A stretch of DNA of 64,000 nucleotides from Cloeon dipterum (taxonomy: Eukaryota > Arthropoda > Insecta > Ephemeroptera > Baetidae): contig NC_088788.1 in the NCBI RefSeq assembly GCF_949628265.1, positions 31,606,335 through 31,670,334 of the forward strand, in the 5' to 3' direction. Of this stretch, positions 1 to 12,348 are shown piece after piece. Every line of letters begins with the position of its first letter. Position 1 is the first letter of the stretch. The translations under genes and the position numbers were made by a program. The notes below the pieces were generated by a model that saw only the letters and a program-made list of their open reading frames with translations, made no database searches and was not told the origin of the DNA.

Positions 1-103
1 CAAAGGTTATGGACTCTACAAGAACATCCTTGGACTAGATTTTGATGAAGTTTTAAGTGCTGTTGACAAAGGGAAAGCTAATAATTTGACAACGCCAAAG
101 TGA
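1..103 (+). CDS. 3' end of an unrecognised gene (partial)
   Basis: Frame 2 is open from base 2 to the TGA at 101-103 and ends the protein with 33 residues, including GLYKNILGLDFDEVLSAVDK. The start lies outside the window. The composition (mixed charged and hydrophobic, no repeats) looks like real coding sequence, and an AATAAA signal follows at 332-337, which fits the end of a + strand gene. I do not recognise the family. The 5' boundary of this exon cannot be seen. Confidence 0.6.
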   Translation, partial: KGYGLYKNILGLDFDEVLSAVDKGKANNLTTPK

Positions 104-331
104 TTTGCACACAATTATTATACTTTGCTAGTCTTAACCTATTTGCCTGATGTTTTCACAATACATTTTAGGCTTAAAATTTAAGCCCCTTGAAATTAAC
201 TTGTTACTTGTGGTGCCATTTTTGCTCTTTATTATCTTTATTATGTTATAATATGTATCCAAATGACAATGAAAACCTGTGTTTTTTACATATCTTAATA
301 TTTAATGTAATTGTATTTATGTTGAAGGTGA

Positions 332-337
332 AATAAA
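332..337 (+). terminator. Poly(A) signal of the first gene
   Basis: AATAAA about 230 bases after the TGA at 101-103, in AT-rich 3' UTR-like sequence. The cleavage site is probably around 350-360. A functional signal is inferred from position only. Confidence 0.55.
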
Positions 338-1219
338 ACTAAAAATATAAATATGCTTCTTAGAAACGCAGTCATATATGTTTTTCTTAAATCTTATCCC
401 ACTCGTTGATTCACAATTTTTATATAATATGTTTTTTTAATAAGAAATTCATGGAAGATAGTTCTATGAAAATCAGTAAGAAATTAATACATTCCCTATT
501 TATTTGTCACTCGCATTCCTTCTTCAAGGTAATTGTTAAAATTGAAATTCCTAAAAATGGTTTTGAATGCATGGAGTCGACAACGTGACGACTTGCACAC
601 TTTTCGCGCTTTCTTAGTGTCAAGTTGGTAGACACACAAAACAGCTGCTTGTGATCCAGCGTGCCGGTTGAAACCCACGCAAAGAGCCGTTAAGTTAATC
701 ATCATTTCACAGAATATACAATATTTTAGAGGATCTTAAGGTATATTGATCGTATTATTCTTTGTTCTGATTATATTCCTAATCAATTTTACTGTGCAAT
801 GAAAGATAATGAACAGTTTTAAAATGCGAATTTCCTGCATGAGTTATACCGCTACAACTTTTCATTCTTCGTAATATGGGAGGAGGTTTACAGAATTGTT
901 TATTATGTGTATGTATTTATCTACGTATAATAAGTTTTTAGGGTTGTTGAAGTTTTCATCTTATATGTATAAGCACCGTAATGTTGACTAAAATTTAATT
1001 TATTCATTTGATATAAGTTTTGACAATCTCAATATTTTGGCCCATCTTGCATTTTCCAACAATAAGTTTTGTTAACCTGCGCAATTCAAATATTTTTCCA
1101 ATTTTTAGTGCGAATGGTCTCGAAAAGAGAAATGATATGCGTTAAAATCAAGTCTGTTTTAAAATTCCATGCTTAAAAACGGTTGTTAAACAATTTCGCG
1201 TTTTAGGTTTGCTGGAGTC
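338..1219 (+). other. Intergenic and RCC1 5' region
   Basis: No coding sequence is recognised here. The bases just before the RCC1 start (about 1196-1206, ending TTTTAG) look like a splice acceptor. RCC1 therefore probably has a non-coding first exon somewhere between about 590 and 1190, but no single donor stands out. A TTTTCGCGC motif near 600-608 resembles an E2F site and could mark the promoter. Confidence 0.35.
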
Positions 1220-3290
1220 ATGCCTGCCAAAAAGAGAGGAAACAGCTTCAGAGTCGCAGACTCGACTACCATCAAGAAGAGAGCCCGCAGTAAGAATTTC
1301 TTGTGACTTCATTCTGCATATATTATATTGCGTTAATCGTATCAGTTTAATTGGTGTGGTTTTTATTATTTTTTGTACATACTCGAAAATGTGTGGTAAT
1401 TTTCGCTTTGCTCTAAAATATATTATGCTTTGCTGCTTTTTTGCATGACTAAATTTCTTGAATGCAAATGCACTCTACCTGCACATCTGGCTTGCACTGG
1501 TTGTGGCGTGGTTAGGACAGCGCATCATGTATATGTATGTATGCTATGTCATAGCAAGTAGTGCAAGGTAAAGATGGCTTTAAAAATCTTTCAGGGTCGT
1601 CAGTGCTGCCTGATGTGGAGGCAAAGGTGCGAAAGATTTCTGAACGCCCTCGTTCTCCAGCTGTCTCCAAATTGGATCCCCTCCAGAAGCCTCTGGAGCA
1701 GAGAGAAGCTGGGCAAATTTTCACCGTAGGAGAGAATCTGACCGGACAACTTGGACTGGACAGTGATGAAATTGATAGCAAGAAGAGGCCTGCCATTGTT
1801 GCAGGCCTCAGCGAAGCTGTGGCGGTTAGCTGCGGCGGCATGCACACCATCTGCTTGTTAAAAAATGGAGATGTAACTGTCTTTTATGATTTTTATCTCT
1901 TTAATACCAAGGACATGCATCCAAATTCTAGTTGAAATTAATTATCACTTTTTAATATCTATTTTAAGGTCATAACATTTGGTTGCAATGATGACGGCGC
2001 TCTTGGGCATAAAACTGGGGATGACGATCCAGAGTTCAAACCAGCCAAGGTAGAATTGCCTGGTAAAGCTATTCAAGTGACAGCTGGCGACTCGCACAGC
2101 GCTGCTCTTCTTGAAGATGGACGAGTATTTGCCTGGGGAAGTTTCAGAGTAAGTTTTCCGAATCAATGCCAGATTCTCCATTGCAATTTTTTATTTTCAG
2201 GATAGTTCTGGTGTTTTTGGTCTGACAATGACTGGGAATTTGAAGGAGGAGACACCAGTTGAAATGCTCACTGGCAACGAAATTATAAAAATCAGCTCTG
2301 GAGACGATCACTTGGCCATGCTCAGCTCAGCAGGAATCGTTTACACAATTGGCAACGGAGAACAAGGCCAGCTTGGCAGAGTGTCAGAACGCACGGCTTC
2401 CAACAAGAGCAGCCGCCATCACAAAGTCCAGCTTCTCACTCCTCTTCCGGTTGATTTGCATGCTCATAGGAGAGCGTCCTCCAAAATTAAGTGCTCAAAT
2501 GTTTGGACCGGCTCTTGGACTACCATCTGCCAGAGCGACTCCGACGCAAAGATTTACGTTTTCGGATTGAACAACTATTATCAAATAGGTAGATTTTATA
2601 GGGATATTATTGGATTTGGGCTTAAAGAGGTATTTGTTTCAAGGTTTGGAGGAAATAAACAATCCACAGTATTTGCCAGCTTTGTCTGAGCGATTGAGCA
2701 CAAAGAAATGGAAAAAGATTGCTGGTGGCCAGCACCACACACTCTGCTTAGACGAAGAAGGTGAGCAAACTCTCGCTTGATTTTCATCGGCAACTTCCCT
2801 TCTTTAAAATTATGCCTGGACATCCAAACTTCTCCCTTTTTCAGTGGATAACTATTAATTTTTAAGTCAGAAAATATTAATTTTATGACTGCGTTTAACG
2901 CAGCCTCGTGTTGTCCTCTCAAATTTTTAACTTTGATATTTTCCAGGAGTTGTCTACAGTTTTGGCCGCCAGGACTATGGCCGCCTTGGCCTGGGCCAAC
3001 AGAATGAGCCAGTTCGGGAAATAACTCCAATCCCAGCTCTGCAGGGCATCAAGTGCATTGATGTTGCTTGTGGCAATGTGGCGTCTTTCGCTGTCACCGA
3101 AGAAGGAAAGGTTTACTCCTGGGGTATGGGTGGTACTCATTTGGGAATCGGTGGTGATGAACCCGTTGATGTGTTGGAGCCACAATTAATGCAAGGCAAA
3201 GCCTTGGAGAAGAAGGCGGTCATTTCGATCGGCTCCGGTGGACAACATACTGCTCTTGTGGCCAGAGAGGTCCCCGAAAACCCAGCTTAA
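1220..3290 (+). CDS. Rcc1: RCC1, Ran guanine nucleotide exchange factor
   Basis: RCC1 binds chromatin and loads Ran with GTP, setting the nuclear Ran-GTP gradient used for transport, spindle and envelope assembly. Six exons join in phase: 1220-1289, 1595-1872, 1969-2148, 2201-2588, 2644-2760 and 2947-3290. All introns are GT..AG, of 305, 96, 52, 55 and 186 bases. The product is 458 aa, against about 420 in human. Residues 1-25 form a basic tail (MPAKKRG and KKRARR), matching the family's N-terminal nuclear localisation and chromatin-binding tail. From about residue 55 onward come seven-bladed propeller repeats. They are visible as [66 protein letters not shown] and [12 protein letters not shown], each followed by a V.CG..H or related turn (SCGGMHT, SSGDDH, AGGQHH, GSGGQHT). 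The start ATG was chosen because it gives this tail. No breaks are seen. Confidence 0.95.
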
Positions 3291-3552
3291 AGCAGATTAT
3301 TTTATTTGCTTGCTTATACAGTGCCTTTGAAAGCAAAATTTATACATCAGCTTAATTTTTAATTTCAATTTAAGAAGTTTTACTTAGGGTCATTTCGATT
3401 TAGGGTAAAGCCTGTTGAGCCTGGATTTCGGGAGTTTATTGGCAGGCGTTCATGAAGCTGCCTCTTCACCGCTGGTGCTCATTAACAAATCATCAAATTA
3501 TCCAAACCACTTATGACAGTTCGTTGTGACATACATCAACTTGTATCATCTC

Positions 3553-3558
3553 AATAAA
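3553..3558 (+). terminator. Poly(A) signal of RCC1
   Basis: AATAAA 263 bases after the RCC1 stop. The 3' UTR between them is unremarkable AT-rich sequence. Confidence 0.6.
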
Positions 3559-3708
3559 TCTTTCATGAAGCATACAAAATTCTATTATTTGTATTTGTCT
3601 GCTTGTGATTTAAGTAGGGTTTAGTAACTCTGCCTTCAACTACAAAAAATCATGGTACCTTAGAATTTGAACAGTTCAAAATGACATCCTCGAATCAAAA
3701 TCAAATGA

Positions 3709-3718
3709 TTTATTTATT
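3709..3718 (-). terminator. Poly(A) signals of SF3B4
   Basis: Two overlapping AATAAA hexamers on the - strand (TTTATT at 3709-3714 and 3713-3718), about 50 bases past the SF3B4 stop. They lie only about 150 bases from the RCC1 signal, so the two genes end tail to tail. Confidence 0.65.
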
Positions 3719-3766
3719 CCAGCATTATGTTACAAAAATTAAGCCTCAATATTATCAGAATCCACA

Positions 3767-5324
3767 CTACCAGCCTCCTTGATCTTCCGGTGGTGGCGGT
3801 GGCCGCATCATGCGCGGTGGGGGTGGTGGAGGCGGTGGCCCCTGTGGTGGGAATGGAGGCCTGCCAAATGGAGGCGGCGGTCTCCAGCCGCCAGGAGGAG
3901 GTGGTGGTGCACCCATTCCCTGTGGCCCTCCTTGCCACGGTGGCATCATCCTTGGCGGACCAGGAGGCATTGGCGCCATGGGCTGGTTTGGGGGCATCGG
4001 GGGCATGTTTGGAGGCATCGGAGGCCTGCTGGGAGGTGGAGGCGGCATCGGGGGCAGAGGTGGTTGCGGAATACCCATGCCCATCCCGAGCGGCATGCCT
4101 GCTGGGGGTGGTACAGGAGGCGGAGGGGGCAGGTTCGAGGGGGGTGCAGGCGGCGGGGGCGGCACCATGGTGATTCCTCCGTGGCCCATGGGTGGTGGGG
4201 GCGGAACGATCGGGATGGGGGGCACAGAGGGTGGTGGTGCGTCGGCGAACAGCTGGTGAGGCCGGTCCGCCTGCGACAAAGGGTTCTGTGCTGCCAGCAG
4301 ACGCTCCGCAGCGGAACCGTGGCGTTCGCCCTTGGAGTCTTTCTTGAAAGCATAGGAAACTGAGATGGGGCGATTGCAAAGGTACTGCCCATTCATAGCT
4401 TCAATGGATGCGTCAGACGCCTCAAAGCTGGCAAAGTTGATGAAAGCGAAGCCCTTAGAATTTCCACTCTCAGGGTCGCGCATGATTTTAGGAGTTTGCA
4501 AAATAACTCCGAACGCAGAGAATGTGTCATAGAGCAATTTTTCGTCTACTTCAGGGTCGAGATTACCGATGAAGATGTTCGCTCCGACATCAAGATTCTT
4601 TTGATGTGCTGACGCCTGAGACACAATTCAACATTATTTTAGACAATAATATAACGTAGACAAGCGAAAAAATTACCTTGTTAACTCTGATGGGCTTTCC
4701 ATATAATTTAATCATGTTCATGATTTTGATCGCGTAATCTGCGTCATCCTCGCCCATGAACTCTACAAATCCATAGCCTTGGTGCATTTGGGACACACGA
4801 TCCTTTGGCATGTGGACATTGACTGAAATGTGTATTATATTTAGAGGTGATCTTTCCAGAGAAAAATCTTATATATTTACCAACAGGTCCGCTCTGGACG
4901 AAGAGTTCCCATAATAAAGCCTCTGACACTTTCTCGTCAAGTCCTCCAACGTAAATGGTGGCATCTGCAAGATAATTATTTGTTTATTATTTGTATCCAC
5001 TATATACATACATTCATCTTTTTATGCCTCTGTATTCAATGAAATTTGAAGCCAAAAACCAATTAAATAATCTTTGTTGACATCGCAGCTTAAAAATATT
5101 GTTTAATGATACCGTACTGAAGATGCCAAACAAGCACGAGAGCCGTAATTCAAATTCAAATATTTCGTATACTATACAAGGGAGGAAGCCGATTTGAGAT
5201 TTTTAGTCTTTAAATTTGTTTCAGAGAATACTTGCTTGTGTAAAAACATGAAAAAAGTTTGCAATTCTTTCAAGATATCATAAAAATTACCTTGATTGCG
5301 CTCAGCAATCGGACCGGCCGCCAT
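3767..5324 (-). CDS. SF3B4: SF3B4, splicing factor 3B subunit 4 (SF3b49)
   Basis: This is the U2 snRNP SF3b subunit that contacts pre-mRNA upstream of the branch point. On the - strand, exons 5291-5324, 4881-4964, 4677-4822 and 3767-4615 join in phase to 370 aa. The introns are 326, 58 and 61 bases, all GT..AG. RRM1 spans about residues 13-88, with RNP2 IYVGGL (15-20) and RNP1 GYGFVEF (55-61). RRM2 spans about 100-178, with RNP2 IFIGNL (102-107) and RNP1 KGFAFINF (142-149). Residues from about 213 to the end are proline, glycine and methionine rich (PPPP runs), as in the family. Length falls between the fly and human proteins. The start is [11 protein letters not shown], typical of the family. 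The last exon is very GC-rich, which produces long false ORFs on the other strand. The promoter lies in or next to the inverted repeat at 5431-5733. Confidence 0.96.
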
Positions 5325-5430
5325 GGTTGTTGTGTTTTCGTTTTCAACCAATCCAGAACTTACTTGACTCCCCAACTCCCCCTGTGGGTGTTTAGTAGCG
5401 CTAAAACTCGAAACGGATCTATGCCGTGAT

Positions 5431-5733
5431 CAGCCCCTGCTCACTCATATGGCGCGAAAATGCGCCAGCTAAGAAGTTCTGCAGCCACACACAGGTGGCA
5501 GGTCGATAGCTTTTTAAGCCAATCAGAGGCCGTCTCGGAGTTTGTTGCCGGTTACGCCCACGGGCAGAGGGAGGCGTAGAGGGGCGTATGTGCGGAGTTT
5601 TTCGTGGGCGTAACAGGCAACTAACTCCGAGACGGCCTCTGATTGGCTTAAAAAGCTATCGACCTGCCACCTGTGTGTGGCTGCAGAACTTCTTAGCTGG
5701 CTCATTTTCGCGCCATATGAGTGAGCAGGGGCT
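5431..5733. repeat. Large inverted repeat at the SF3B4 promoter
   Basis: The arms 5431-5562 and 5603-5733 (about 131 bases each, only a few mismatches) are reverse complements around a 40-base spacer. Each arm holds a CCAAT box (CCAATCAGA at 5519-5527, its complement at 5638-5646) and an E2F-like site (GGCGCGAAAA at 5451-5460, TTTTCGCGCC at 5705-5714) at matching spacing. The left arm ends about 107 bases upstream of the SF3B4 ATG, so it is the likely promoter. The right arm is the same block facing the opposite way. No target-site duplication or transposon terminus is obvious. Confidence 0.85.
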
Positions 5734-6015
5734 GGCCGTGATCGGCCGTGATGTTTCTGCTTCGATCGTAATTTAAAACGAAATGCGCACTATGCCAAAT
5801 TTAAAAACCGTCGATAAAGACAAACAAAAATTTCCATAAAATTGATTTGCACTCTTTTTCAATATTACGCAACGAAATATTTGCATCTCTCATAGTTGTT
5901 ACCATCAGATAAAATGCGAAATTTTACGCGCTCTAAAACCTACATTTTTGTAGCGATAGATGATACTTCATGGGAATCAGGCAAAAGATGGTGATTAAAT
6001 AATGCTTGTTTAATT
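5734..6015. other. Non-coding stretch
   Basis: AT-rich sequence between the inverted repeat and the 3' end of the putative gene at 6086. It starts with a tandem GGCCGTGAT motif (5734-5751). Nothing else is recognised. Confidence 0.4.
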
Positions 6016-6021
6016 TTTATT
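6016..6021 (-). terminator. Poly(A) signal of the putative gene at 6086-6675
   Basis: AATAAA on the - strand, about 65-70 bases beyond the TAA at 6086-6088. Its spacing supports that stop being a real gene end. Confidence 0.4.
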
Positions 6022-6085
6022 AGTGAAATTGAAAATTAAGATATTTAGAGAAATAATAACGCCATCCAAAATTCTGCAGCATCAA

Positions 6086-6675
6086 TTATGCCTCATTCTC
6101 GCTTTCCACAGTGCATGTCTTCAATTCAAAATGTTCTGCAAAAATAAATAAGTCTGAACTGATAACCGCATTAAGGATGAAAGGGTAGCTGCTGCTTGTA
6201 ACTACTTTTTCACTTACATTCACGTCAGCATATAGCAAGTTTCAAGTGAACAGCATTTTCTTGTGGTTGATAGATAGTGTAATATGAATATGGGAGCTTG
6301 TTATTTTGTCTCACTTGTATCACGCTCGGTAAAAAGAAGAGAACACATTTTATCATTGATATTGAATAAGACACAGCGAGAATAGTGACGGAATTGCGTT
6401 GTTGGCATGCATAGAAACTCGTTTTCGGAATTATTTTCTTTAAGTCAATATTATTTTCATACGATTTTCTCAATTACCTTTTTTGTGATTAGCACAAATA
6501 CATGGAAATTCACAAGAATGGCATCCAATTAAAACCTCATATACAATATTGAAACAATAATTGATCTGAAAAATCAACATACACTATCATTTGTGATATT
6601 GAGAAGGTAGTTAAGTGAAGCATGCACCTTTCCAATTTGCTCTGTTGCAGGGAAACGATCAACTAACTGGCTAAT
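6086..6675 (-). CDS. Probable 3' exons of an unrecognised Cys-rich protein (partial)
   Basis: Three short - strand exons can be joined in phase. The first ends at 6628 (encodes ...QLVDRFPATEQIGK; its upper limit near 6670 is uncertain). The second is 6478-6565 (contains IGCHSCEFPCICANHKK). The third is 6086-6135 (HFELKTCTVESENEA, then TAA). Acceptors are strong (TGATTTTTCAG, TTATTTTTGCAG), donors are AAG|GTGCAT and AAAG|GTAATT, and introns are 62 and 342 bases, like neighbouring genes. A poly(A) signal follows. The Cys/His cluster could bind a metal. No in-frame ATG was found, so the 5' part is missing; a phase-compatible upstream exon ending near 6831 before GTAAGC is possible. I do not recognise the family. 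Chance assembly in AT-rich DNA remains possible. Confidence 0.35.
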
Positions 6676-6839
6676 CGTCGACAAAACGGATCACGCGGAC
6701 AATTATTGTTTTTACTTTCCGAGGGTGGGGGTCAGGAGCGAAAACACGACTTAAGATAATTAAGAAATCATCAATCAAATCAGTTAATTGACAGCGGAAC
6801 TGATCATTCAACAGTTGGCGGTGCGCATGCTTACAAGAA

Positions 6840-7438
6840 GTAGTGTTTTTGAGTGCGGCTTAATCCTATAAGTACAGAACTAGGAGGCGACGTCGGAAAT
6901 TTATCTGATGATGCAATTCTCAACACGGAATGTATGATAATAACTAAAATAATACATAATTAAAGGCTACTAAAAATATAATGAATCTTTTCATTTTCGT
7001 GGTCTGCCCAGAGCGAATACAGCCAGAGTTAATCTTCTCCCTTGATATCGACGCCAAAGCTGAGTCCAGAGTCGTGATCCTACTAACTGCACTGGGGCCA
7101 GTCCGAGCCGTGTTAAATAAGTATAAAAAACTGTAAACAATTTGGCCAGACGGGGCCGCGGCGAACCGGTCTGCTCATCGTAGCCCGAGTGCAGTTGGGC
7201 CCGAGACGGCCCTGGCTAACGCAGACTCGGCTTTGGCGCTGCACGCGCTTACATACATGTGAAGGCCAAATAGGGTCCAGACATATTTCAGTCTTTCGAG
7301 CAGCTGGCCAAGAACTAACACCAAACCAATGAGCGGGGGAGAAAATATGGACTACCAGCCGAAGAATCAAGAATACAGAGCGGGCGGGGGTTAAGTTGAC
7401 AAATCGAAACGTTGATGCGGAGAAATCGTGCACACTTA
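6840..7438. other. Intergenic stretch upstream of the putative gene and past the ARF poly(A)
   Basis: About 6840-7000 could hold the 5' part of the putative gene (one frame stays open on the - strand before a GTAAGC donor). From 7000 to 7438 the sequence is more GC-rich, with only ORFs lacking family resemblance. No RNA gene was recognised. Confidence 0.3.
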
Positions 7439-7444
7439 TTTATT
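7439..7444 (-). terminator. Poly(A) signal of ARF
   Basis: AATAAA on the - strand, 335 bases past the ARF stop codon at 7779-7781. The 3' UTR between them contains no other convincing signal. Confidence 0.5.
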
Positions 7445-7778
7445 CAACCAACCAATCACTGAACCAGGTTATCAATAAAAACGATGAATATATATAAATT
7501 TGGGCTGAAGTAGGAGTAGTAGTAGTTGTAGCCAAGTGCCCTCGGGACTTGAGTCCATTCATTTTTATGCAGAGTTCATGGAGTACAATCATCAATAGGG
7601 GAGCGTGCTGGTAATACAGGGGGCAGATCGTGTATTGCCAGCATTCTCCAGAGTCAGTCACTTAATGGCTACATCACGTGTGATGGTGCAGGAACAACAA
7701 ACAGCAGTTGAATGTTGTTTTGTTGTTGTAATCTTTCTGTAGCAGTGCTGATTCAGCATCTCTCCTCCATGCACTTCT

Positions 7779-9540
<1,762 letters not shown>

Positions 9541-9548
9541 TCACTTGC

Positions 9549-10174
9549 CTGCGGAACAATGAAAGCTATCGATAATTAATATGCAGCACACATTGCCACA
9601 GAGGATGTGTTCTGGTAGATTATACTGTCCAGCACTATCTAGGGGTACGCCCAGTGTTCATAGGCACCAGAGAAAAATATGTGTCACTGGTCAAACAATA
9701 TTATTTATTTGCTGAAGAAGAAACTTTCCAATATGATTCATGTTTTCAAGCAAAAGGACACGAATTCATCATAATATGATTAAAATATCCTCTCTTAAGA
9801 TTATTGAGCGTATTTTGGACCATGCACGACGATTTACACGTCACTCGAAAGGGCTCTGTGTGTTATAGGTTCTAAAGCAAATCAGCCGCTCTCTGACGTT
9901 TAAATGAAAAAGGCATTTCTGGTTCTCTAAACGCAACCAAACGAGAACAGCAGCCACAAAGGTTGAATTCCCATAAGAAACTGATCTCAGTGAGCAAAAG
10001 GCTAACGCAAAGATAGAATTTGAGTGGCAATTTTGGCGTTTAACGAGCAACATGCTATATTCTAATGGTCTACGATGCTCAGTAGAATTAGACGTAAATT
10101 ACGTGAAGCAGGATTATAACAGGTTGATTTTTGAATAAACAAGTCACTATTCTACCGAACTGGCATGTACTTAC
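9549..10174 (-). other. Probable 5' UTR intron of ARF
   Basis: The acceptor is CCGCAG just above the first coding exon. The proposed donor is GTAAGT (- strand) immediately below 10175. The 626-base content is AT-rich with no gene seen. The pairing is inferred from splice consensus only, and ARF genes often have several alternative first exons. Confidence 0.45.
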
Positions 10175-10285
10175 GTCTCAATAACCCGATTTGCTCCCTG
10201 GAAATGCCACTGACAGACGTTTATATCGGCTTTGTCGGCTGCACCTTACGTCAAAATGGCCGACGTGGAGGAAGAAGAATTTCGA
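10175..10285 (-). other. Candidate non-coding first exon of ARF
   Basis: On the - strand this stretch ends in GAGAC|GTAAGTAC, a near-consensus donor. It contains GGCCATTTTGACG, of a kind often seen near housekeeping promoters. It starts about 25-30 bases downstream of a TATA-like box. The upper boundary is approximate. Confidence 0.4.
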
Positions 10286-10307
10286 TGTTCATGCCACGTA
10301 AGGGGGC

Positions 10308-10315
10308 TTATAAAA
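10308..10315 (-). promoter_or_regulatory. TATA-like box of the ARF promoter
   Basis: The - strand reads TTTTATAAG, placed about 130 bases upstream of the proposed donor below 10175. Spacing to a likely start near 10280 fits a TATA promoter. Inferred, not proven. Confidence 0.4.
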
Positions 10316-12279
10316 TGACGCGATTGGTACTACCGCATCACGTGGCTGCATGTTGGTTGTCTCCTTAGCTCATAGATGGCAATCTAGTTCACAACTTTAC
10401 CTGATGCCCGCGAATATATTTTGTGACGTGATTGCGTTCACGTGGTTTTCACCTCGTGGTGATTCGTGATGCGAGCACTACGTAAAGCATGACATTATCT
10501 AAAGTGTGTGCTCCTGTCTTTTAGCTAAGGATTCAGTTTATTGGCGTAACATAAGTCTTTACGATACTATATTATAACAAAGTATTATGAAGATAAATAT
10601 CAAATAATATAAACATAGACTGAGAAATCGAAAATATATGGAAAATATAAAAAAATTTAATTAGTGGCCCAAGGCCCAAACAAGCTTCTATTTTAAGTTA
10701 TTTGGTAGAAAATGTTTCATAGTTTTTGTTCAATTCGTTCAATAATTTATTTAGTTGATTAGAAACCAGTTAAGAATTTATATATATGATTAGAAATGGT
10801 TTTTAACACTCCACGCACAGCTTTCGTAAGGGTGGATTGAATCAGAATTTTTCCTCTTAAAATGTCCAATCAGACTTTTTATTATGATATTCAGTTAATG
10901 AATTCGCGCATTGATTTAAATTGTATTGAGTAACGCATTGCCAAAAATGGCTTTTAATCAGATCCACTGATAATGTGACAAATAAGCATGATTGGGAGTG
11001 ATTCAGCTTTCATTCATATCGCACTACGCTTCGCGCGCGTCACCATATTTGCGTAAGCAGGCCGGATTTATTGAGCCAAAAAATGCAACAGTTAAAGAAG
11101 ATTACCGTTTTTAAGTGCAGAGTACTTGCTTTTTATTTTCAATTTTTGACGATACATCCGTAATAAATATTGGAAATAGTACAATAATTTGTGATTTATG
11201 AATCTTTTAATGTTTCGCCAGTATTAAAATAGCATGGTTTGACACAACACTTTGACACCTCTGACAACTGGAGGCACTATAGTTCGTATAAGCTTATAGG
11301 AAATCGACAACAGCAAAATCAGCTAATTTTAAGCATCCAAATTCCAAGAAATTTTCAATGAATTAAATAATTGTTTTTTGCCAGGGTAGACGTTGATGAG
11401 ACACAAAAATTTGAAATCATTTCACAATCAAAACAGTGACAGCGTCTAAATTATTATGTAAGCAGTCAAAATGTATCAAAACGAGAGTACCAAAACAATA
11501 AAATAGTGAAGCATCTTGCCTTTGAGACCTTGTCCAACTTAGGGATAATAATAGTCGGTCTTCCATTAGTCTACAATTGCTGACTTGCTTAGTCTTAAGA
11601 CAACACATGTCATTTGAAATTAAAATTCAATTATTCAAAATATAAAGAAGTCCTTGGCTGGGCAAAAGCAGCTGTTTTTGCTCTGGTGTATAATTATGTA
11701 CAAATCATTTTGCTCACACAAACATACGCGCACACATTACATTACTTTCGAAAGGAGAAGCACGAAACCACATAATTTAAGAGACGGTGGACTCTGCCTG
11801 TAGAGCCGAGATTGCTCATAGTTTCCACTGGACTAATCGGAACGACCGTGGCTCCCGTTCTTCCAACTTTGCAGCGGCGGAAGGCGAGATTCTGAATCTG
11901 AAGCCGCGCGGTCTCACGGCAGGCAAATTTCAAACTTCAGATCACTTGTCTGGTAATTAAACTTCTGCCATTTTATCACTGCCAGCACGTGAATAACGAA
12001 TTTGGCCGCGAACTTTTATTGTCTTAAGTACCTGGGAATGCCATGGCTCCTTTACTTTCACTGTCGCTAACAATTATCACATTTGTTACGAAAATTGAAT
12101 AATTTACAACAAAAGCAGTACGCATTAGAAAAATAATAATCAGTCCTGTGGCAGAGATAAAAACCAATGAACTAATCGGATGCAACAACAAGTAGTCAAG
12201 GTGGTTCCATAGTACATTTAGTAATAAAGGCAGCTACGGCTTTTGTGTCACTCGCATTCGCACAACGTCCACACTTGAT
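10316..12279. other. Intergenic stretch between ARF and BAMBI
   Basis: Mostly AT-rich, with a GC-richer patch near 11800-11930. No coding sequence or RNA gene is recognised. Part of it may be BAMBI 3' UTR if the poly(A) signal at 12015-12020 rather than 12280-12285 is used. Confidence 0.4.
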
Positions 12280-12285
12280 TTTATT
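12280..12285 (-). terminator. Proximal poly(A) signal of BAMBI
   Basis: AATAAA on the - strand, 64 bases past the BAMBI stop. A second one lies at 12015-12020. Which is used cannot be told from sequence. Confidence 0.4.
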
Positions 12286-12348
12286 ACTATTTATCACATT
12301 ATGCTCCAAAATGTCATGTTCCTCTTTTTTTTTTGCGAAACAACAACC

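Noticed and set aside
1561..1935. Reading RCC1 exon 2 as an intronless ORF starting at 1561
   Set aside because: The acceptor at 1592-1594 and the match to RCC1 only begin at 1595, and the ORF runs into intron 2.
3779..4363. Long + strand ORFs rich in Gly, Trp or Arg
   Set aside because: They are antisense to the proline-rich SF3B4 exon and arise from its GC-rich codons.
6225..6473. 82-codon - strand ORF
   Set aside because: It lies in the intron of the putative gene at 6086-6675 and its donor at the end does not join in phase with the next exon.
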